In this document: positions 24,695-36,715 of the stretch, in pieces
Numbering within the stretch: the stretch's first letter is position 1
Layout: every line of letters begins with the position of its first letter
Source: Triglochin maritima
Taxonomy: Eukaryota; Streptophyta; Magnoliopsida; Alismatales; Juncaginaceae
DNA: 64,000 bases
Direction: 5' to 3'
Assembly: GCA_963682175.1 (NCBI GenBank)
Contig: OY821782.1
Location: forward strand, 30,587,741 to 30,651,740
Made by a program: the position numbers and the translations under genes
Notes under the pieces: generated by a model
Database searches by the model: none
What the model was told of the DNA's origin: nothing
What the model saw: only the letters and a program-made list of their open reading frames with translations

Positions 24695-26241
24695 GTGATG
24701 GAAGCTAGCATGAAGGTGATATTTACGGCTCCCGTCTCTTTTGGCTCCTTCGAACCAGCCTTGTTCAAGTATTCTTTTGAACACGGCCTCGTGACGGGTT
24801 ATGAGATTGAAGTACCCATCAAGCCCTCAACTCCTAGTCCGGTGGGCAACATCATGGTCGCTTCAGAAAAGGAACGATTGGGAAGGATGCATCCTGAGTT
24901 TGCAACTGCTGAAATTCCGTACATGCCAAAATTTCGAAGAAGAAAAGGAACAAGACACGCAAGCCAAAGGTAAAAGAAGCCAAACCATCGTCCAATCAGT
25001 CACCAAAGAGTCATTCTATGCCTGGTTCACCAAGCAAACTAGTGAAGTGTCATGTACGACCCCAAAAGTCGTTATCGAGAAACTTCAAGGCTCATAAAAG
25101 GGTTGGAGGAAACCCAAAGGCACTCAACGACTAACAAATGTTGCTCATCTTGAATAAAATTAATGATTATGAGATGGTGATTCTCTCTAGTAGAGATGTC
25201 CATCGTCTTACTGGAGTACGCATGACCGAAAACATTTCGATGAATGATTGCTTCACAATTCCAGCTCGTGTGTTGGTATATGCAATTAAACTGAGAATGA
25301 GAGCGCAGAAACTGGGAGTCAACCTAACATCTCCGCCTATTTTTAGCAGTCCTCCCATCCCAATGCAGTGTAGAGTTATCTCGTTCTCCCACTTATCGGA
25401 AAACCTTTTAGGCCATATCCTAAGAGGATGAAAGTTTCCCGAAGTGGGAAATCAACTTTAATCGATGTGAGTCATTTCAGTCTGACAGGCGACGAGCTAG
25501 AAATAATGGAACCTGACTATTCTGTGAGTATATCGACGAATAATCAGTATGATATTTTGAGGAGAACAAATGAAGAAAGTCCTATGTTAAGAAGAAAGAA
25601 ATATGTCCAGACTTCTGTTTGGGACATGATCGCTAGTGGAACATCGTGTCCGTCCGTATTCAAACGCATTTCCCGTCATCCGAAGACAAGGTCTGAAACC
25701 CAGAGTGTGAGAATGAAGTCGGATGGAAATCTAGAAATTGAAACAAATCCTGAGGTACGAAGAAAAGAAAAGTCAAGTAAGTCGGAAATCAAACGGATTA
25801 GTCTATCTAAAAGGCAAGTTCTAACAGTGTTGATCAAATCCGACGATCAGTTGGAGGGTGGCCTACAGCTGATAGTGATACCCTTACTCACAGTTCTTAT
25901 ATGGTACAAACAACTGAAAATCCCTACAAAAAACGAGGAGAGAAACAATTGACGACCTGCCGAACACTGTAGAAGAACTCCGAGACATAGTCTCCCAACC
26001 AGGTGTGGACACAAGGAGGAAAGAAAGGGCTAGGAAGAAGTTGAGAAGTCTAGAGAAGCAACCAATACCCTAAGAAGAATTTGGGGATTCAAAGCAGGAC
26101 GACACCCCAGGTTTTGTGGATGAGCAAATATCGAAGGGTTATACTAGCGGTGAAGAAGAAGTACCAGTTCAGACTGTGTATACAACCGGAGAATCTTTAT
26201 GAGAAGAACATTTCAAAAAACAAATAGAAGACCTTCAACAA
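24695..26241 (+). pseudogene. Tat element leader and eroded N-terminal gag region
   Basis: Broken open stretches at 24,695-24,973, 25,138-25,431 and 25,428-25,952 lie in different frames. The third holds SVWDMIASGTSCPSVFKRIS, resembling the SVF-R-L repeats seen in Tat polyproteins. The frame leading into gag continues from about 25,960 with two stops and a heptad-like stretch (QIEDLQQMVLRLSATIESMN). Whether part of this was a separate ORF ahead of gag, as in Ogre-type elements, cannot be decided. Confidence 0.45.
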
Positions 26242-27441
26242 ATGGTCTTGCGACTGTCTGCAACCATCGAGTCAATGAACTTGGAAACGGAACGAGAAGT
26301 AGCCGGACAAAGGGACATGGTCGAACAATCTATGAAGGCTCGATTCTCGAAGATAAGCAACACTGATCAGAGGCCGTTAAATCTCCTAAACCCTTACACA
26401 GTTCCATATTCAATAAAGAATTTGGAGACCAGACTGCCCGTCGGACATGTGCAACCGAAATTCACAAAATATAATGGGACGGGAGAACCACGAGAACATC
26501 TAGCTCATTTTACAGCTCAGTGTGGAGACCTCACAAACGACGAGTCGTACTTGCTAAAGTTGTTCGTACTTTCATTGAGTGGACCAGCTTTTGAATGGTA
26601 TGGGACGTTAAAACCAAACTCTGTCCCCAATTGGAGTACCATGCAAACACTGTTTATTCAATGGTTTTTCACTACCATTAGGAAAGTCTCAATCGCAGAA
26701 TTGAGCATGCTTAGACAAAGAATCGGAAAATCATCCACCGATTTTATATTACGATGGAGGAATACTTCGAGGAATACTTCGATGTATTGCTCACAGGAAA
26801 TTGAACAGGCTGAAGCCGTTCGTCTTTGTCAAAGCAACTTCAGGCCTGAACTTGGGTGGCAATTGGTCGGAGAAGATATACGAACTTTCGAGCGTTTGAA
26901 CACTAAAGCTCGAGATGTCGAATTATTCTTACAGCAATATACGAACATTTTTCCTACCACTCCTTCATCTTCGGGGACTTCCAAAGTCAAAAGGGATGAA
27001 AAGAGGAAGGAGGTTAAGGAGAGTCACAACACATTCGCCCAAGGAGGGAGAATGGAAGGGAAACAGGAAACACCTCAACAAGCTCCAAGATCCAGAATCA
27101 CCGTGGAAGAGAGAAGAAACATACCTTACTCTTTCCGAAAAGATAAAGTAAAGAAGCTCTTCCAACGTGCAATAGAAGTGGGAAAGCTTTGCCTTCCGGA
27201 ACCAAAACGGCCAAGAGATGTCGAAAAATCAAGTGAACCAAATTACTGCTTGTACCATAGGATGTTGGGTCACACAGTCGAAGATTGTTGGGTCTTTAAA
27301 GATATAATGCAGAATGTCTTTCAAAGGACGAAGCACAAAAGATCCTTCAGGAAATTCATTCAGGAGAATGTGGTGGCCATCAAACCGGACCAAAAATGCG
27401 ACATCGAATTAAACTTATGGGCTATTATTGGCCCAATATGA
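26242..27441 (+). pseudogene. Tat-lineage gag (truncated, deletion-fused to integrase)
   Basis: About 400 codons open. PKFTKYNGTGEPREHLAHF at residues ~75-95 and LSGPAFEWYGTLKPNSVPNW at ~130-150 are the hallmark Retrotrans_gag motifs of Tat elements. Near residue 335 a YCLYHRMLGHTVEDCWVFK segment matches the family's CCHC-like knuckle. Protease, RT and RNase H are missing: the frame runs from the gag tail straight into integrase (see 27,415). A 12-bp local duplication around 'aggaatacttcgatg' is visible at 26,757-26,780. Confidence 0.8.
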
Positions 27442-28230
27442 CTCAAGACTACTTAGAGTATGCAAAGAAATGTGTCAAATGCCAAGAACATGACAATCTA
27501 TCTCACATGCCGCCCTCAAAACTTCATCCAACAATTGCATCTTGGCCATTTGCGGAGTAGGGAACATATGTCGTTGGACCCTTCACTCCTACATCTCGGG
27601 GTTACAAATTCATACTAGCTGCAACAGATTATTTCTCTAGATGGGCGGAATTAGTTCCTCTTCGTGAAGTCACAGCTGATGCGGTCGTCAAGTTCTTCAC
27701 CAACAATATTGTTCATCGATTTGGAGTCCTAAATAGAGTCCAATCCGATAAGGGAACCAATTTCAAAAGTCAAAAAGTATATCGCTTTGCTAATAAATAT
27801 AGTATTAATTGGAATTATCCACTATATATAACCCATTTGCAAATGGGTTGGCAGAAGCCTTCAATAAAACTCTTTGTTCTATAATAGCTAAAACTGTAGA
27901 GTCAAATAGACGAGATTGGCATGACCGTATGTATAAAGCACTTTGGGCCTACCGAACCACCTACAAAACTCCAACTGGTTGTACACCGTATTCCTTGGTA
28001 TATGGGGCAGAAGCTGTACTACCATTAGAAATTGAAATACCATCCCTCAGATGATGTCCAAAGATTGCATGACTCAGGGTTATGGAAGGAAATTAGATCC
28101 AAAATGGAAATGTCCATATATTGTTGAGTTAGCATATGACAATGGGGCATATCTCTTGACCGATCATGAAGGGAAAAGGTCATACCCCCCACTAAATGGA
28201 AAATTCCTCAAACCATATTATTCATAAAAA
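27415..28230 (+). pseudogene. Tat integrase remnant and polyprotein C-terminus
   Basis: It begins at a GYYWPNM motif and continues with KKCVKCQEHDNL, the second half of the HHCC zinc finger. The catalytic core follows: VVGPFTPTSRGYKF, AATDYFSRW and QSDKGTNF. After a frameshift near 27,815 comes NPFANGLAEAFNKTL, containing the Glu of the D,D,E triad. At 28,060-28,230 the C-terminal GAYLLTDHEGKRSYPPLNGKF motif closes the polyprotein. A TAG replaces a Trp at about 27,559. Incapable of integration. Confidence 0.8.
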
Positions 28231-28439
28231 TATAAAAAAATGGTTAAAAAAATGAGACCCTACGGACTTGGAGAAACCCCTAAAGGGCGCTAAGGGTAAA
28301 AAGGTTAAAACTCAGTTGTCGGCAATAGGCAAAATTGGGTACCCCTCTACAAGAAAACCCGAAAGGGCTTGTAGGAAAAAAACAAGTGGGGGTCAATTGT
28401 GGCGAAAACCCAAAAGGGCGGTGCAATTGATAAAAAAAA

Positions 28440-29965
28440 CTCATGAATAAGAGGTAAAACTTTTCGATAGAAACGTTCTACAAATCTATGAAGTACATCT
28501 GAGATTTGTAAGGACAATAATAATATAAAACTTTCGTTGACGATGGAACGTCCCTTGGGTCACTCTCCCACATATGAGAGTTCTTGAGGCGAAAGGGGTT
28601 ATCAAAGTTCTACAGATCTATGAAGCATATCTGAGATTTGTTAGAACTTTCCAACTTTGTTAGGTGACATCCATATGAAGAGCGAGCATCCGGTACGATT
28701 TCAAAAATGAGATCCTTACTGTGGCTCCACAGCTGATGGTTGTCATGATGTAAAAAATCTTGTCCTCCTAGGAACGAGGCTAAACTTATCCATATATCCT
28801 AATCGTCTGAGTAGTAATCATAAGGCTACTTTCCGAATATATTCAACCTCATGAGTAGAGAGGATAAACTTACTCATACAACAAAATCCTCCCGAATAAT
28901 AAGGATAAACTTGTTCAAACACATTTCATCTCGTAGGATAAATTTACTCATACACTTCAACCTCTGAATCAAGTGGAGAAATTTATTCAGCGTACTTCTC
29001 ATATATATAAAAAATGCAAACAAATTTAATAATAAGGGAGGATGCACGCCAAGCTCGATCTTGGGTTCCCTCTCTCCTATTGTTAGAGGAGTTTGCAAAT
29101 ATATATATACACATATATAATCAGATCAACAAAAAACCTCCTGAATAAGAGGTAAAACTTTTTGATAGAAATGTTATACAAATCTATGAAGTACATCTGA
29201 GATTTGTAAGGACAATAATAATATAAAACTTTCGCTGACGATGGAACGTCACTCGGGTCACTCTCCCACATATGAGAGTTCTTGAGGCGAAAGGGGTTAT
29301 CAAAGTTCTACAGATCTATGAAGTATATCTAAGATTTGTAAGAACTTTCCAACTTTGTTGGGTGACATCCATATGAAGAGCGAGCATCCGGTACGATTTC
29401 AAAAATGAGATCCTTACTGTGGCTCCACAGCTGATGGTTGTCATCGTGTAAAAAATCTTGTCCTCCTGGGTAACGAGGCTAAACTTATCCATATATCCTA
29501 ATCGGCTGAGTAGTAATCACAAGTCTACTTGTCGAATATATTCAACCTCATGAGTAACGGGGATAAATTTACTCGTATATCAAAATTGTCCTGGATAATG
29601 AGGCTAAATTTATCCATATGCCATAATCGTCAGAGTAGTAATCATAAGTCTACTGGCCAAATACATTGCAATCTCCTGAATAACAGGATTAAACTTATTC
29701 ATATATACATATATATCCTAGTCTCGTGGGTAGCAATGATAAGTCTACTCACATATATCGTTATCAACCTAAATATCAAGTAAAAGGGTTGGCCACATTT
29801 GTTCTACAAATTTACAAACCATATAAAAAATGTCGATAATATATATATATATATATATATATAATAAAAAAAGGGAAATGCAAACAACTCTAATAATAAG
29901 AGAGGATGCACGCCAAGCTAGATCTTGGGTTCCCTCTCTCGTTGTTAGAGAAGTTTGTATTAAAT
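28440..29965 (+). repeat. Large tandem duplication between pol and the antisense ORF
   Basis: The block starting 'taagaggtaaaactttt' at 28,449 recurs at 29,148, an offset of about 700 bp. Both copies carry 'gatggaacgtc', 'cccacatatgagagttcttg', 'catatgaagagcgagcatcc' and end in the 'gaggatgcacgccaag' module (29,039 and 29,904). The second copy is longer because it contains extra 'gaggctaaacttatcc' units. A (TA)n run lies at 29,838-29,862. Confidence 0.85.
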
Positions 29966-30130
29966 AAATAAATAGATAATTCATCAATACGTGACAAACT
30001 AGTGCATTTGAAGGAATATGATATAAATAGCCTTGTCAAAGACAAACAAAGTCTTGATAAATAAATAAAAAGAAAGGATAAATTACTAAAGCCATGTTGC
30101 ATCGTGAAAAGAGATCCTAATACAAAAGGA

Positions 30131-30594
30131 TCACCGTAAAGAATTAATATTCTCCACGGCTTGTTCCACTGCAGCAGTTGTTGTAGCCTCCTCTACATCG
30201 CGGCTAGCAACTATACGTTTCCGATCAGACTTTAAATCTTCAAGCTTCTTTTTCTTGTTAGAGACCTCCGACTCTGCAGTAGATAGTTGGTCTTCCAGAT
30301 CTCTCCTACGGCGTTCCAAATGAATGCAGAGTTTCGCATCTGCGTCGAGCTCGTGCGTTACGTGAGCAAACTTCTCCTGAAGTCCGTCAAGTTTAGCCTT
30401 CGCTTGATTGATTTTTGATTGGATTAATGTACTCTCTTCCTAAAAGCTAGACAAAGATAAAATCTTAGTTGAAAGTTCCCCGTCGATAGTCGTGTGTTTT
30501 GCTCGAAGGTCGTCTACATAATGGGATTGTGAGACAATTGATGCTTCTGTGACTCCGATGAAGTCATCATGCTCGATAAACCTCTCTCGCACTT
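30131..30594 (-). pseudogene. C-terminal coiled-coil half of the Tat antisense ORF
   Basis: Antisense to gag-pol. The frame runs from 30,594 down to 30,131 with one TAG (about 30,440). It is rich in Glu, Lys, Arg and Leu with heptad spacing (RRRRDLEDQLSTAESE, NKKKKLEDLKSDRKR), a long coiled coil. Such coiled coils are familiar at the C-terminus of PMD-type proteins encoded by plant transposons. It starts exactly where the PMD half at 59,412 stops: the first new codons continue Val-Ser-Lys as Val-Arg-Glu-Arg-Phe. Extra antisense ORFs downstream of pol are known in some Tat elements. Confidence 0.65.
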
Positions 30595-31623
30595 TGTTAT
30601 AACCCTAACCTAGGGTTAGTGTGCTAATGGAGATTAGGGGTGTGGTTTGCATGGGGAAGGGGTGTTGAGCAGTGGCCTGGTGATGGGTGAGAGGTGTAGA
30701 ATTGCATGCACTATTGGTGATGATGGGTTTTGTTGGGTTTTAAGAGAGAAAAATGTTTTCCTCTCTTTCCCTTTCTCCTTCATTCCTGCACCAACCCATC
30801 CCTCTCTCACTCTTTCCTTTCCAGCGGCACCAAAGGACTCAGAGGCTCCGGCGTGAGGAGGTCGTCGCTAGGAGGAGGTCGCGCGTGAGGAGGTGACGGA
30901 GGCGCGAGCGGTGCTCCGGCGTTTCGTCGTCTTCTTTAAGGTATGTTGACTTGTTAGTTTGGTTTGATTGCTCACCCAAGTGTGGGGGAGGTGTTGGTCG
31001 GCCGGGAGAGTTCGGAGACCTCTCCGGCGACGTGATTCTTCGTAAAACCTTGGCTGGCACGAGGTTGAAGACGACCAACGGTCGACCGGGTGTTTCGGGC
31101 GGTCGACCGATTTAGTACTATTTACCCGACTTTAACCTTCACCGGTCGAACGATGTCTCGCGGCGGTCGACCGGTAGTGCATTTTGCTAGTGAGTTGGGA
31201 GTGCCTGTTGTGTTTCGGTCGACTGGTTCCTTGGGGTCGTTCGACCGGAATTTAAGTGTACTGGATTATTATGCATGATTGTTCGACCGTTGTTATGTTT
31301 GCGTTCGACCGTTATATGACCTAGAAATAATAGGTTAGTTTTCGGTCGACCGAGACCCCTGAGTCGGTCGACCGATAGATTTGAATTTGATGTTGACAGA
31401 CTCCGGATTTTGACCTCGTTTGGTCGACCAATTTTAGACCTTTGTTCAACCGCTGGGGATTGTGTTTTGAGCGCAGCGGTAGACCGTGTTAGGCGTACGA
31501 TCGACCGATTCCTTTCTGGAAGCGGTCGACCGAATCACCTTTGTCGGTCGATCGTTTGAGCCCAGGACAGAATTCTTGGTTCCCTTTTGAATGTCAACTT
31601 TGTCCACGGAAACCCGTGTCCTC
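30595..31623 (+). mobile_element. Chromovirus-like LTR fragment rich in GGTCGACC
   Basis: It starts TGTTATAACCCTAACC, related to the 5' ends of the Tekay LTRs (TGTAATATCC...). It then follows their order: a CT-rich leader, 'ggtatgttgacttg', 'tgattgctcaccc', 'ggaggtgttggtcgg', and a long stretch with at least six GGTCGACC palindromes (31,080-31,530). It ends where the SIRE-type LTR begins, so the remainder is displaced or lost. Confidence 0.6.
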
Positions 31624-32879
31624 TGTTGGCTTTTTAGCCTTAATCTTTATTTAGTTTTGATGATTAAGTAATCTAATCTTAATCTATATTTAATCAATCA
31701 ACCTAGACAATCAAAGTAAGCAAACATGAATACATGCATTGCATATATATTCGTGTACTTGCGATATTCTTAATAGGTTGATGAAGAATCAAGCTAAGGA
31801 GCTTGGGGACAAGAAGATAAAGACTCAAGACATGTAATCAAGCTTTGGACCAATATGTAATGTAGTATAATTTGAGTCCTAAGGATTAATGTAAACTTGA
31901 GCACATTAGGATTCTGTCCCGTATCCCCACGGTTAATCGACCCCTTCTCGGTAAAACGAATCTTGTAGAGTTCGGTCCACCGAACACCTTGCGGTCAACC
32001 GTGTAGAATCCTTTAGGTGTTCCCTGGAATAACCACCTCGGTATACCGAACCACCTTCGGTAGACCGAAATAGCCTGGACCGGTTTTTGGACTTTGCTCC
32101 AACGGTCGTATTTAAATATTGACCTTAAGCCCAATTGACTTATCCATATTCGGTACACCGAACTTCATTCGGTCAACCGAATCATATTGCTTTAGGTGTC
32201 CAACGACTATTTAACTTGACCTTTATTGATAAACAATTTCCCACGCATTGTCAGCGCAAAACCCGCGCAAACTTCGGACTACCGAAGTATACACGGTCAA
32301 CCGAACATAGCATAAACAGAACCCTACCAATCTTACTGTCCAGTTTGGAACGGTTCACCAAATAGGTTTCGGTAAACCGAATTATATTAGGGTTGCTAGT
32401 TAAAGAGCTACTGGAGTTGAGTGAGCGGTTAACCGAATAAGATTCGGTAAACCGAAATGACCTTCGTCGGTAATCCGTTGGGTTAACGGTCTACCGAGGA
32501 GCGTGCAAATTCTGCCCGAACTTTTCTCACATCATCACATTTCATGGGTCAACTTTCTCACCCACTCCCCAACGACTCTAAGAGCTTTGAAGCCTATATA
32601 AGGACCTCATTAGAAGCACAACACAAGCACTACACTCTCAAAACATCAAGTATCCTTGTGCTATCTTTCCCAAACCTTCAAAGCTCAAATCCTATACACT
32701 CAAGCCAAAACTTCACCACTTGTATTCCTAGATCCATATCATAATCCAAGTGTGCTCAAAGTTAAAGTGTCATTAGCAAGAGTTGTGATTCCATTCTTTC
32801 ATCCAAATCACAAGAGTTGTAATAGCTTCAAGGAAGCTCCCTCTCAGGTTGTGAGAGGAGACACGCACTACTACAGAAA

Positions 32880-33285
32880 AGGGAATATACGTCGGATGTA
32901 AGGGGTTATACACGTCGGATATCAGCACACCCCAATCCGACGTATATGTGTGCGTCGTCTATACATAGACGTCGGTCATAGTATAGCCGACGTCTATACC
33001 TAACGGATATACGTCGGCTTTAATTAGACTCCGACGTGTATTCTTTAATGTATACACGTCGGTTAACTAACATACGACGCCTATACTTTAGGTATACACG
33101 TCGGTTAACTAACATACGACGCCTATACTTTAGGCATACACGTCGTTTAACTAACATACGACGCCTATACTTTAGGGATAGACGTCGGATTACATAGAAA
33201 GCCGACGTCTATTCCTTTCTTCAGAGGAATAGACGTCGGCTTATAGAGACAGCCGACGTCTATTCCCAAACCTGGACAAAAAAAA
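32880..33285. repeat. Left subterminal repeats of the CACTA element
   Basis: More than a dozen copies of 'tatacgtcgg' or its complement 'ccgacgtctata', mostly arranged as inverted pairs 20-35 bp apart. CACTA elements use such subterminal arrays as transposase-accessory binding sites. Confidence 0.85.
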
Positions 33286-33625
33286 ATAAATAGGATCCGA
33301 CGAAATTGTTTTTAGTCATCGTCGTCGTGTACATACAACTGCACCAAATTCGTTCACCTATAAATTTCATCCACATACATCCATATACATCCCACATACA
33401 TCCATACAATTGACATTCACAAGCATACATCCACAAGCATACATCCACAAGCATACATGCACAAACACAAACACAAAAATACAACCACACAATTGACATT
33501 CAACACACTTGCAATTAATTCATTCTAAAATTAAGGCGATTATATTAAGGCATAAAGTGTAGGTTTGTAATACAAGTGCACTTGTTAACTAAATTACAAA
33601 AAATACAATTGGCAGTAGAACCTCT

Positions 33626-34475
33626 TAGTTCGTCAGCATGTTTCTGATGAAATAGCGAGCCCATCGGTCGCGAGTTTCATCGAGCTCTTGTTGCGAGAAT
33701 GGATCACTACTTTTGGGAAAACCTATCAAAAAATTACAAGTGTGTTGAATATTAATAACTAAATATTGAAACTACAATTGAATATATAATTGAATAACGA
33801 TCTACATTACCTCGGTTAGACATACGTCTTGAGTTGCCACATCGAGGATTTCCTCCATGTATCTCATCACGTAGTAACCGCATTCCGTATTTCCAACCTG
33901 CTTCCGGTACTACAAACATAGGAATTCGCTAAATATTTGTTCCTAACTTAATTAACAAAAATGGGATAGAACGTACTCTCATTCCATGCCATGTTATTCC
34001 TGATTTTGTGGTTGTTCTCCTACCACCTAAAGCTCTGTAAACCTTAATTGCCCTGAGTAGCACAACTTAAAATATCAATCAATAATACTAATAAAAATCC
34101 ACGAATTACTTTATTCACGACTAAACGTACTTACATATTTAGAAGTTTCTTTATTGAGTCCCTTGGTTTATTCGACCCCAATGGATCAAACCAATATGCC
34201 GAATTAGTCGTTGGGCATACAACGACAAGCATCCAATGAGCCCTGTGTTATATATATAATTAGAAGTTTACTACAAAATATTTCACTTGGAATTACAAAG
34301 TTTACCTCTCATGATAAGGGAGCAAATAATATTTCTTGTCTTCTTCTTTAAAGAATGTCCCTAGTTGACCCGATTTATCGTCATTCCCGTATATATATGT
34401 AGATGGACTGATAATTCCAAATACTTGATCCTCGGGAAAGATTGACCTTCTGGCGTCATAAAGATGTCTACAAGT
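33626..34475 (-). CDS. Ulp1-like (C48) cysteine protease domain in the CACTA element
   Basis: Five successive minus-strand exons with good splice sites: about 34,306-34,470 (ARRSIFPEDQVFGIISP...), 34,141-34,245 (AHWMLVVVCPTTNSAYWFDPL, with catalytic His and Asp), 33,978-34,056 (KVYRALGGRRTTTKSG), 33,812-33,910 (NTECGYYVMRYMEE, with catalytic Cys) and 33,626-33,730 (QELDETRDRWARYFIRNML, stop). The His-Asp-Cys order is that of Ulp1/SENP proteases, which cut SUMO or related modifiers. Plant transposons often carry such domains; their role in transposition is unclear. Exons upstream of 34,475 are only partly visible, so the N-terminus is missing. No stop occurs inside the core. Confidence 0.75.
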
Positions 34476-34584
34476 ATAAAAATTATAATTTATTACAGTT
34501 TTGATAAAATTATTCAATACTTTTCATTGTATACAAAAGAACACTTACTTCACTTGCACGTCGATAATCATGATACACTTGATG

Positions 34585-34785
34585 TCTGTAGGAAATCAAG
34601 AACCCGGAGGTCCCTAATATCTCAGGGAGACTAGATGGGCAACGACGTTCAGGCCGAAAGGGTCTTAAACATCGAGGACCACTAATCTATAGGAAATCAA
34701 GAACCCGGAGGTTCCTAAAATCTCAGGGAGACTAGATGGGCAACGACATTCCGGCCATAACGGTCTTAAACGGTTTCCTCTCCTT
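34585..34785. repeat. Direct duplication of about 100 bp inside the CACTA element
   Basis: 'taggaaatcaagaacccgga' to 'ggtcttaaac' occurs at 34,590-34,671 and again at 34,690-34,771 with few differences. It lies in non-coding sequence upstream of the Ulp1 exons. Confidence 0.85.
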
Positions 34786-36390
34786 AATGCGTCCGAAAAT
34801 CCTAGGGGCCAACGTCTAATTGATTTTATTAAGGCTCTTTTATTAAGTGGTTTTTGGGCCAAGGAAGGGGTGATGAAATCCCCCACCTCATCTCCTATAG
34901 GTGACTGCCCCCTAAGTGTTTTTCATACCTTAATCTAACAAACAACACACCAAACAAACACTCACCTCACTCTTGTTACAATGCAAGTCCTACTAACTAA
35001 TGCGTGCTTTCTAATGAATGATGAGTGAAAGATAGTACGTACCTTACGCCAGCAATCTACGACAGAAATCGTAAATAATAGAAAAATACAATGCATGCAA
35101 ATCCTATATGATGAATGACTTAACAAATATTGTCTAATCTTTTGCTTTGGGTTATTAAAGGCCAAGTTGTTTAAGGGGGGCAATGAGTTATTATCATAAT
35201 ATTAAAAATTCAATAAATTAAGGCAATAAACATTTAAAATATTAAAATCAAGTATTAAAACTAATTACTTGAATTGACAGAAAAACATTTTAAACACAAA
35301 CTATCATGTTATTAATAATAATTGGGAATAAAATTTTATTGAAATTTTGGCAGAACCTCCACTTAAAATTTGATATGTAAAATTCTTCAAATCCTGAAAT
35401 CAACAAGAAAATCCTAATATCTAGTTATCTAATCACATTCACATCTAGTTATCCACTTAAATTTTATTCAAATCCTAATATCTAGTTATCTAATCACATT
35501 CACATTATGTATTTCTCTACTCAATCCAAACCGAATTCTTAACATAATCCAAACCAAATCAATCCAATGAAAACAAAGTTTGGTTAAATCATCCAACCAA
35601 CCCAACTCAATCCAAACTAAATCAATCCAATGAATATGTTTATCAAATATCAACACATAACACACATGCAAAAAAACTCCGAGAAGAAGTTGCTTATCAC
35701 GTCTACATGTCAAGAGTGTACATCCACATCAAGACCATACAACTCATGCCATTACACATCATCAATCCATAATTTTGATTACTTTTTTTCTACTTTGGAA
35801 ACCATTTGCTACACACCAACAAATTGAATCATTAATTAACTTGGAAAATAAAAGGAATTCTAAATGTTGATATTTGCATCAATACACTTAGATTATCACA
35901 TTAACCAATATTTGCATCAATACGTTATTATTGTGAACTAATCCTAATTTGGCGTTGGATTCTTGGTCTAAACTAATCCTAAATTAAGGATCTAAAATTG
36001 AGCACGAACCAGAGGAGGGAAAAGTTGTGATGCCGGAGGAGCTCTTTGTGGTTCCCGAAGACGTCGCGGAGGAGACGGCTGTAAACGACACGAGGAAGCT
36101 ACATGCGGAGGAGGCTAAGTTAGAGAGAATATGTGGAGAAAGACGAACTTAAAACAAGCAAAAACGAACTTAAAACCTACATGTGGAGAGAGACGGAGGA
36201 AGACGGAGGAAGAAGGAGAAGAGGGCCGAAGAAGTGGAGGAGCGCTTGGGAGCTCGCTGCGGTGCCGGAGACGGTGCGGATCGCTCGGAGGATGGTCGCG
36301 GAGGAGAGTTCGGTCGCGGGACGGCTAGGGTTTGGGTGGGTTTCGACTGAAATGAATGAAAGAAAGCGCGTCTGTCCGATTTCTTTAAGA
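34786..36390. other. Interior and right part of the CACTA element, no gene recognised
   Basis: AT-rich up to about 35,990, then a purine-rich block (36,010-36,330) with short open frames on both strands that match no family. It could hold the eroded 5' end of the minus-strand Ulp1 gene. Confidence 0.35.
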
Positions 36391-36394
36391 CCTA

Positions 36395-36715
36395 TATACG
36401 TCGGATATTCCATAACGCCGACGTCTATACCTCGACGTCTATGTGGATAGACTATAGACGTCGGTCTTACATTACGTCCGACGTCTATAGGCCGACGTCT
36501 ATACCCTATAGACGTCGGATTCACAAGGTACTAAAACACCGACGTCTAAAGGTCGACGTCTATACACTATAGACGTCGGTTAAATGTGTTATTCCTACAC
36601 ACGACGTCTATAGTGTCGCATAGACGTCGGCTTCCATTTCAGCCGACGTCTATGCTGTCCTCTCCACAATAGACGTCGGCCGTTGTAACGGCCGACGTCT
36701 ATTGGGCGACGAGTA
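36395..36715. repeat. Right subterminal repeats of the CACTA element
   Basis: A dense array of 'tagacgtcgg' and 'ccgacgtctata' in inverted pairs, matching the left array at 32,880-33,285. Confidence 0.85.

Noticed and set aside
30598..30615. Interstitial telomere repeat (AACCCTAACC)
   Set aside because: Only about one and a half units are present, and they coincide with the start of a chromovirus-like LTR that has similar sequence in its relatives.
31080..31560. CRISPR-like or satellite array of GGTCGACC
   Set aside because: The sites are short, unevenly spaced, and embedded in otherwise non-repetitive LTR sequence. They are a clustered motif, not a tandem array.
33260..33499. Membrane protein with repeated CMW/CEC segments
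   Set aside because: The frame comes from a CA-rich simple-sequence stretch inside the CACTA element and has no support as a gene.
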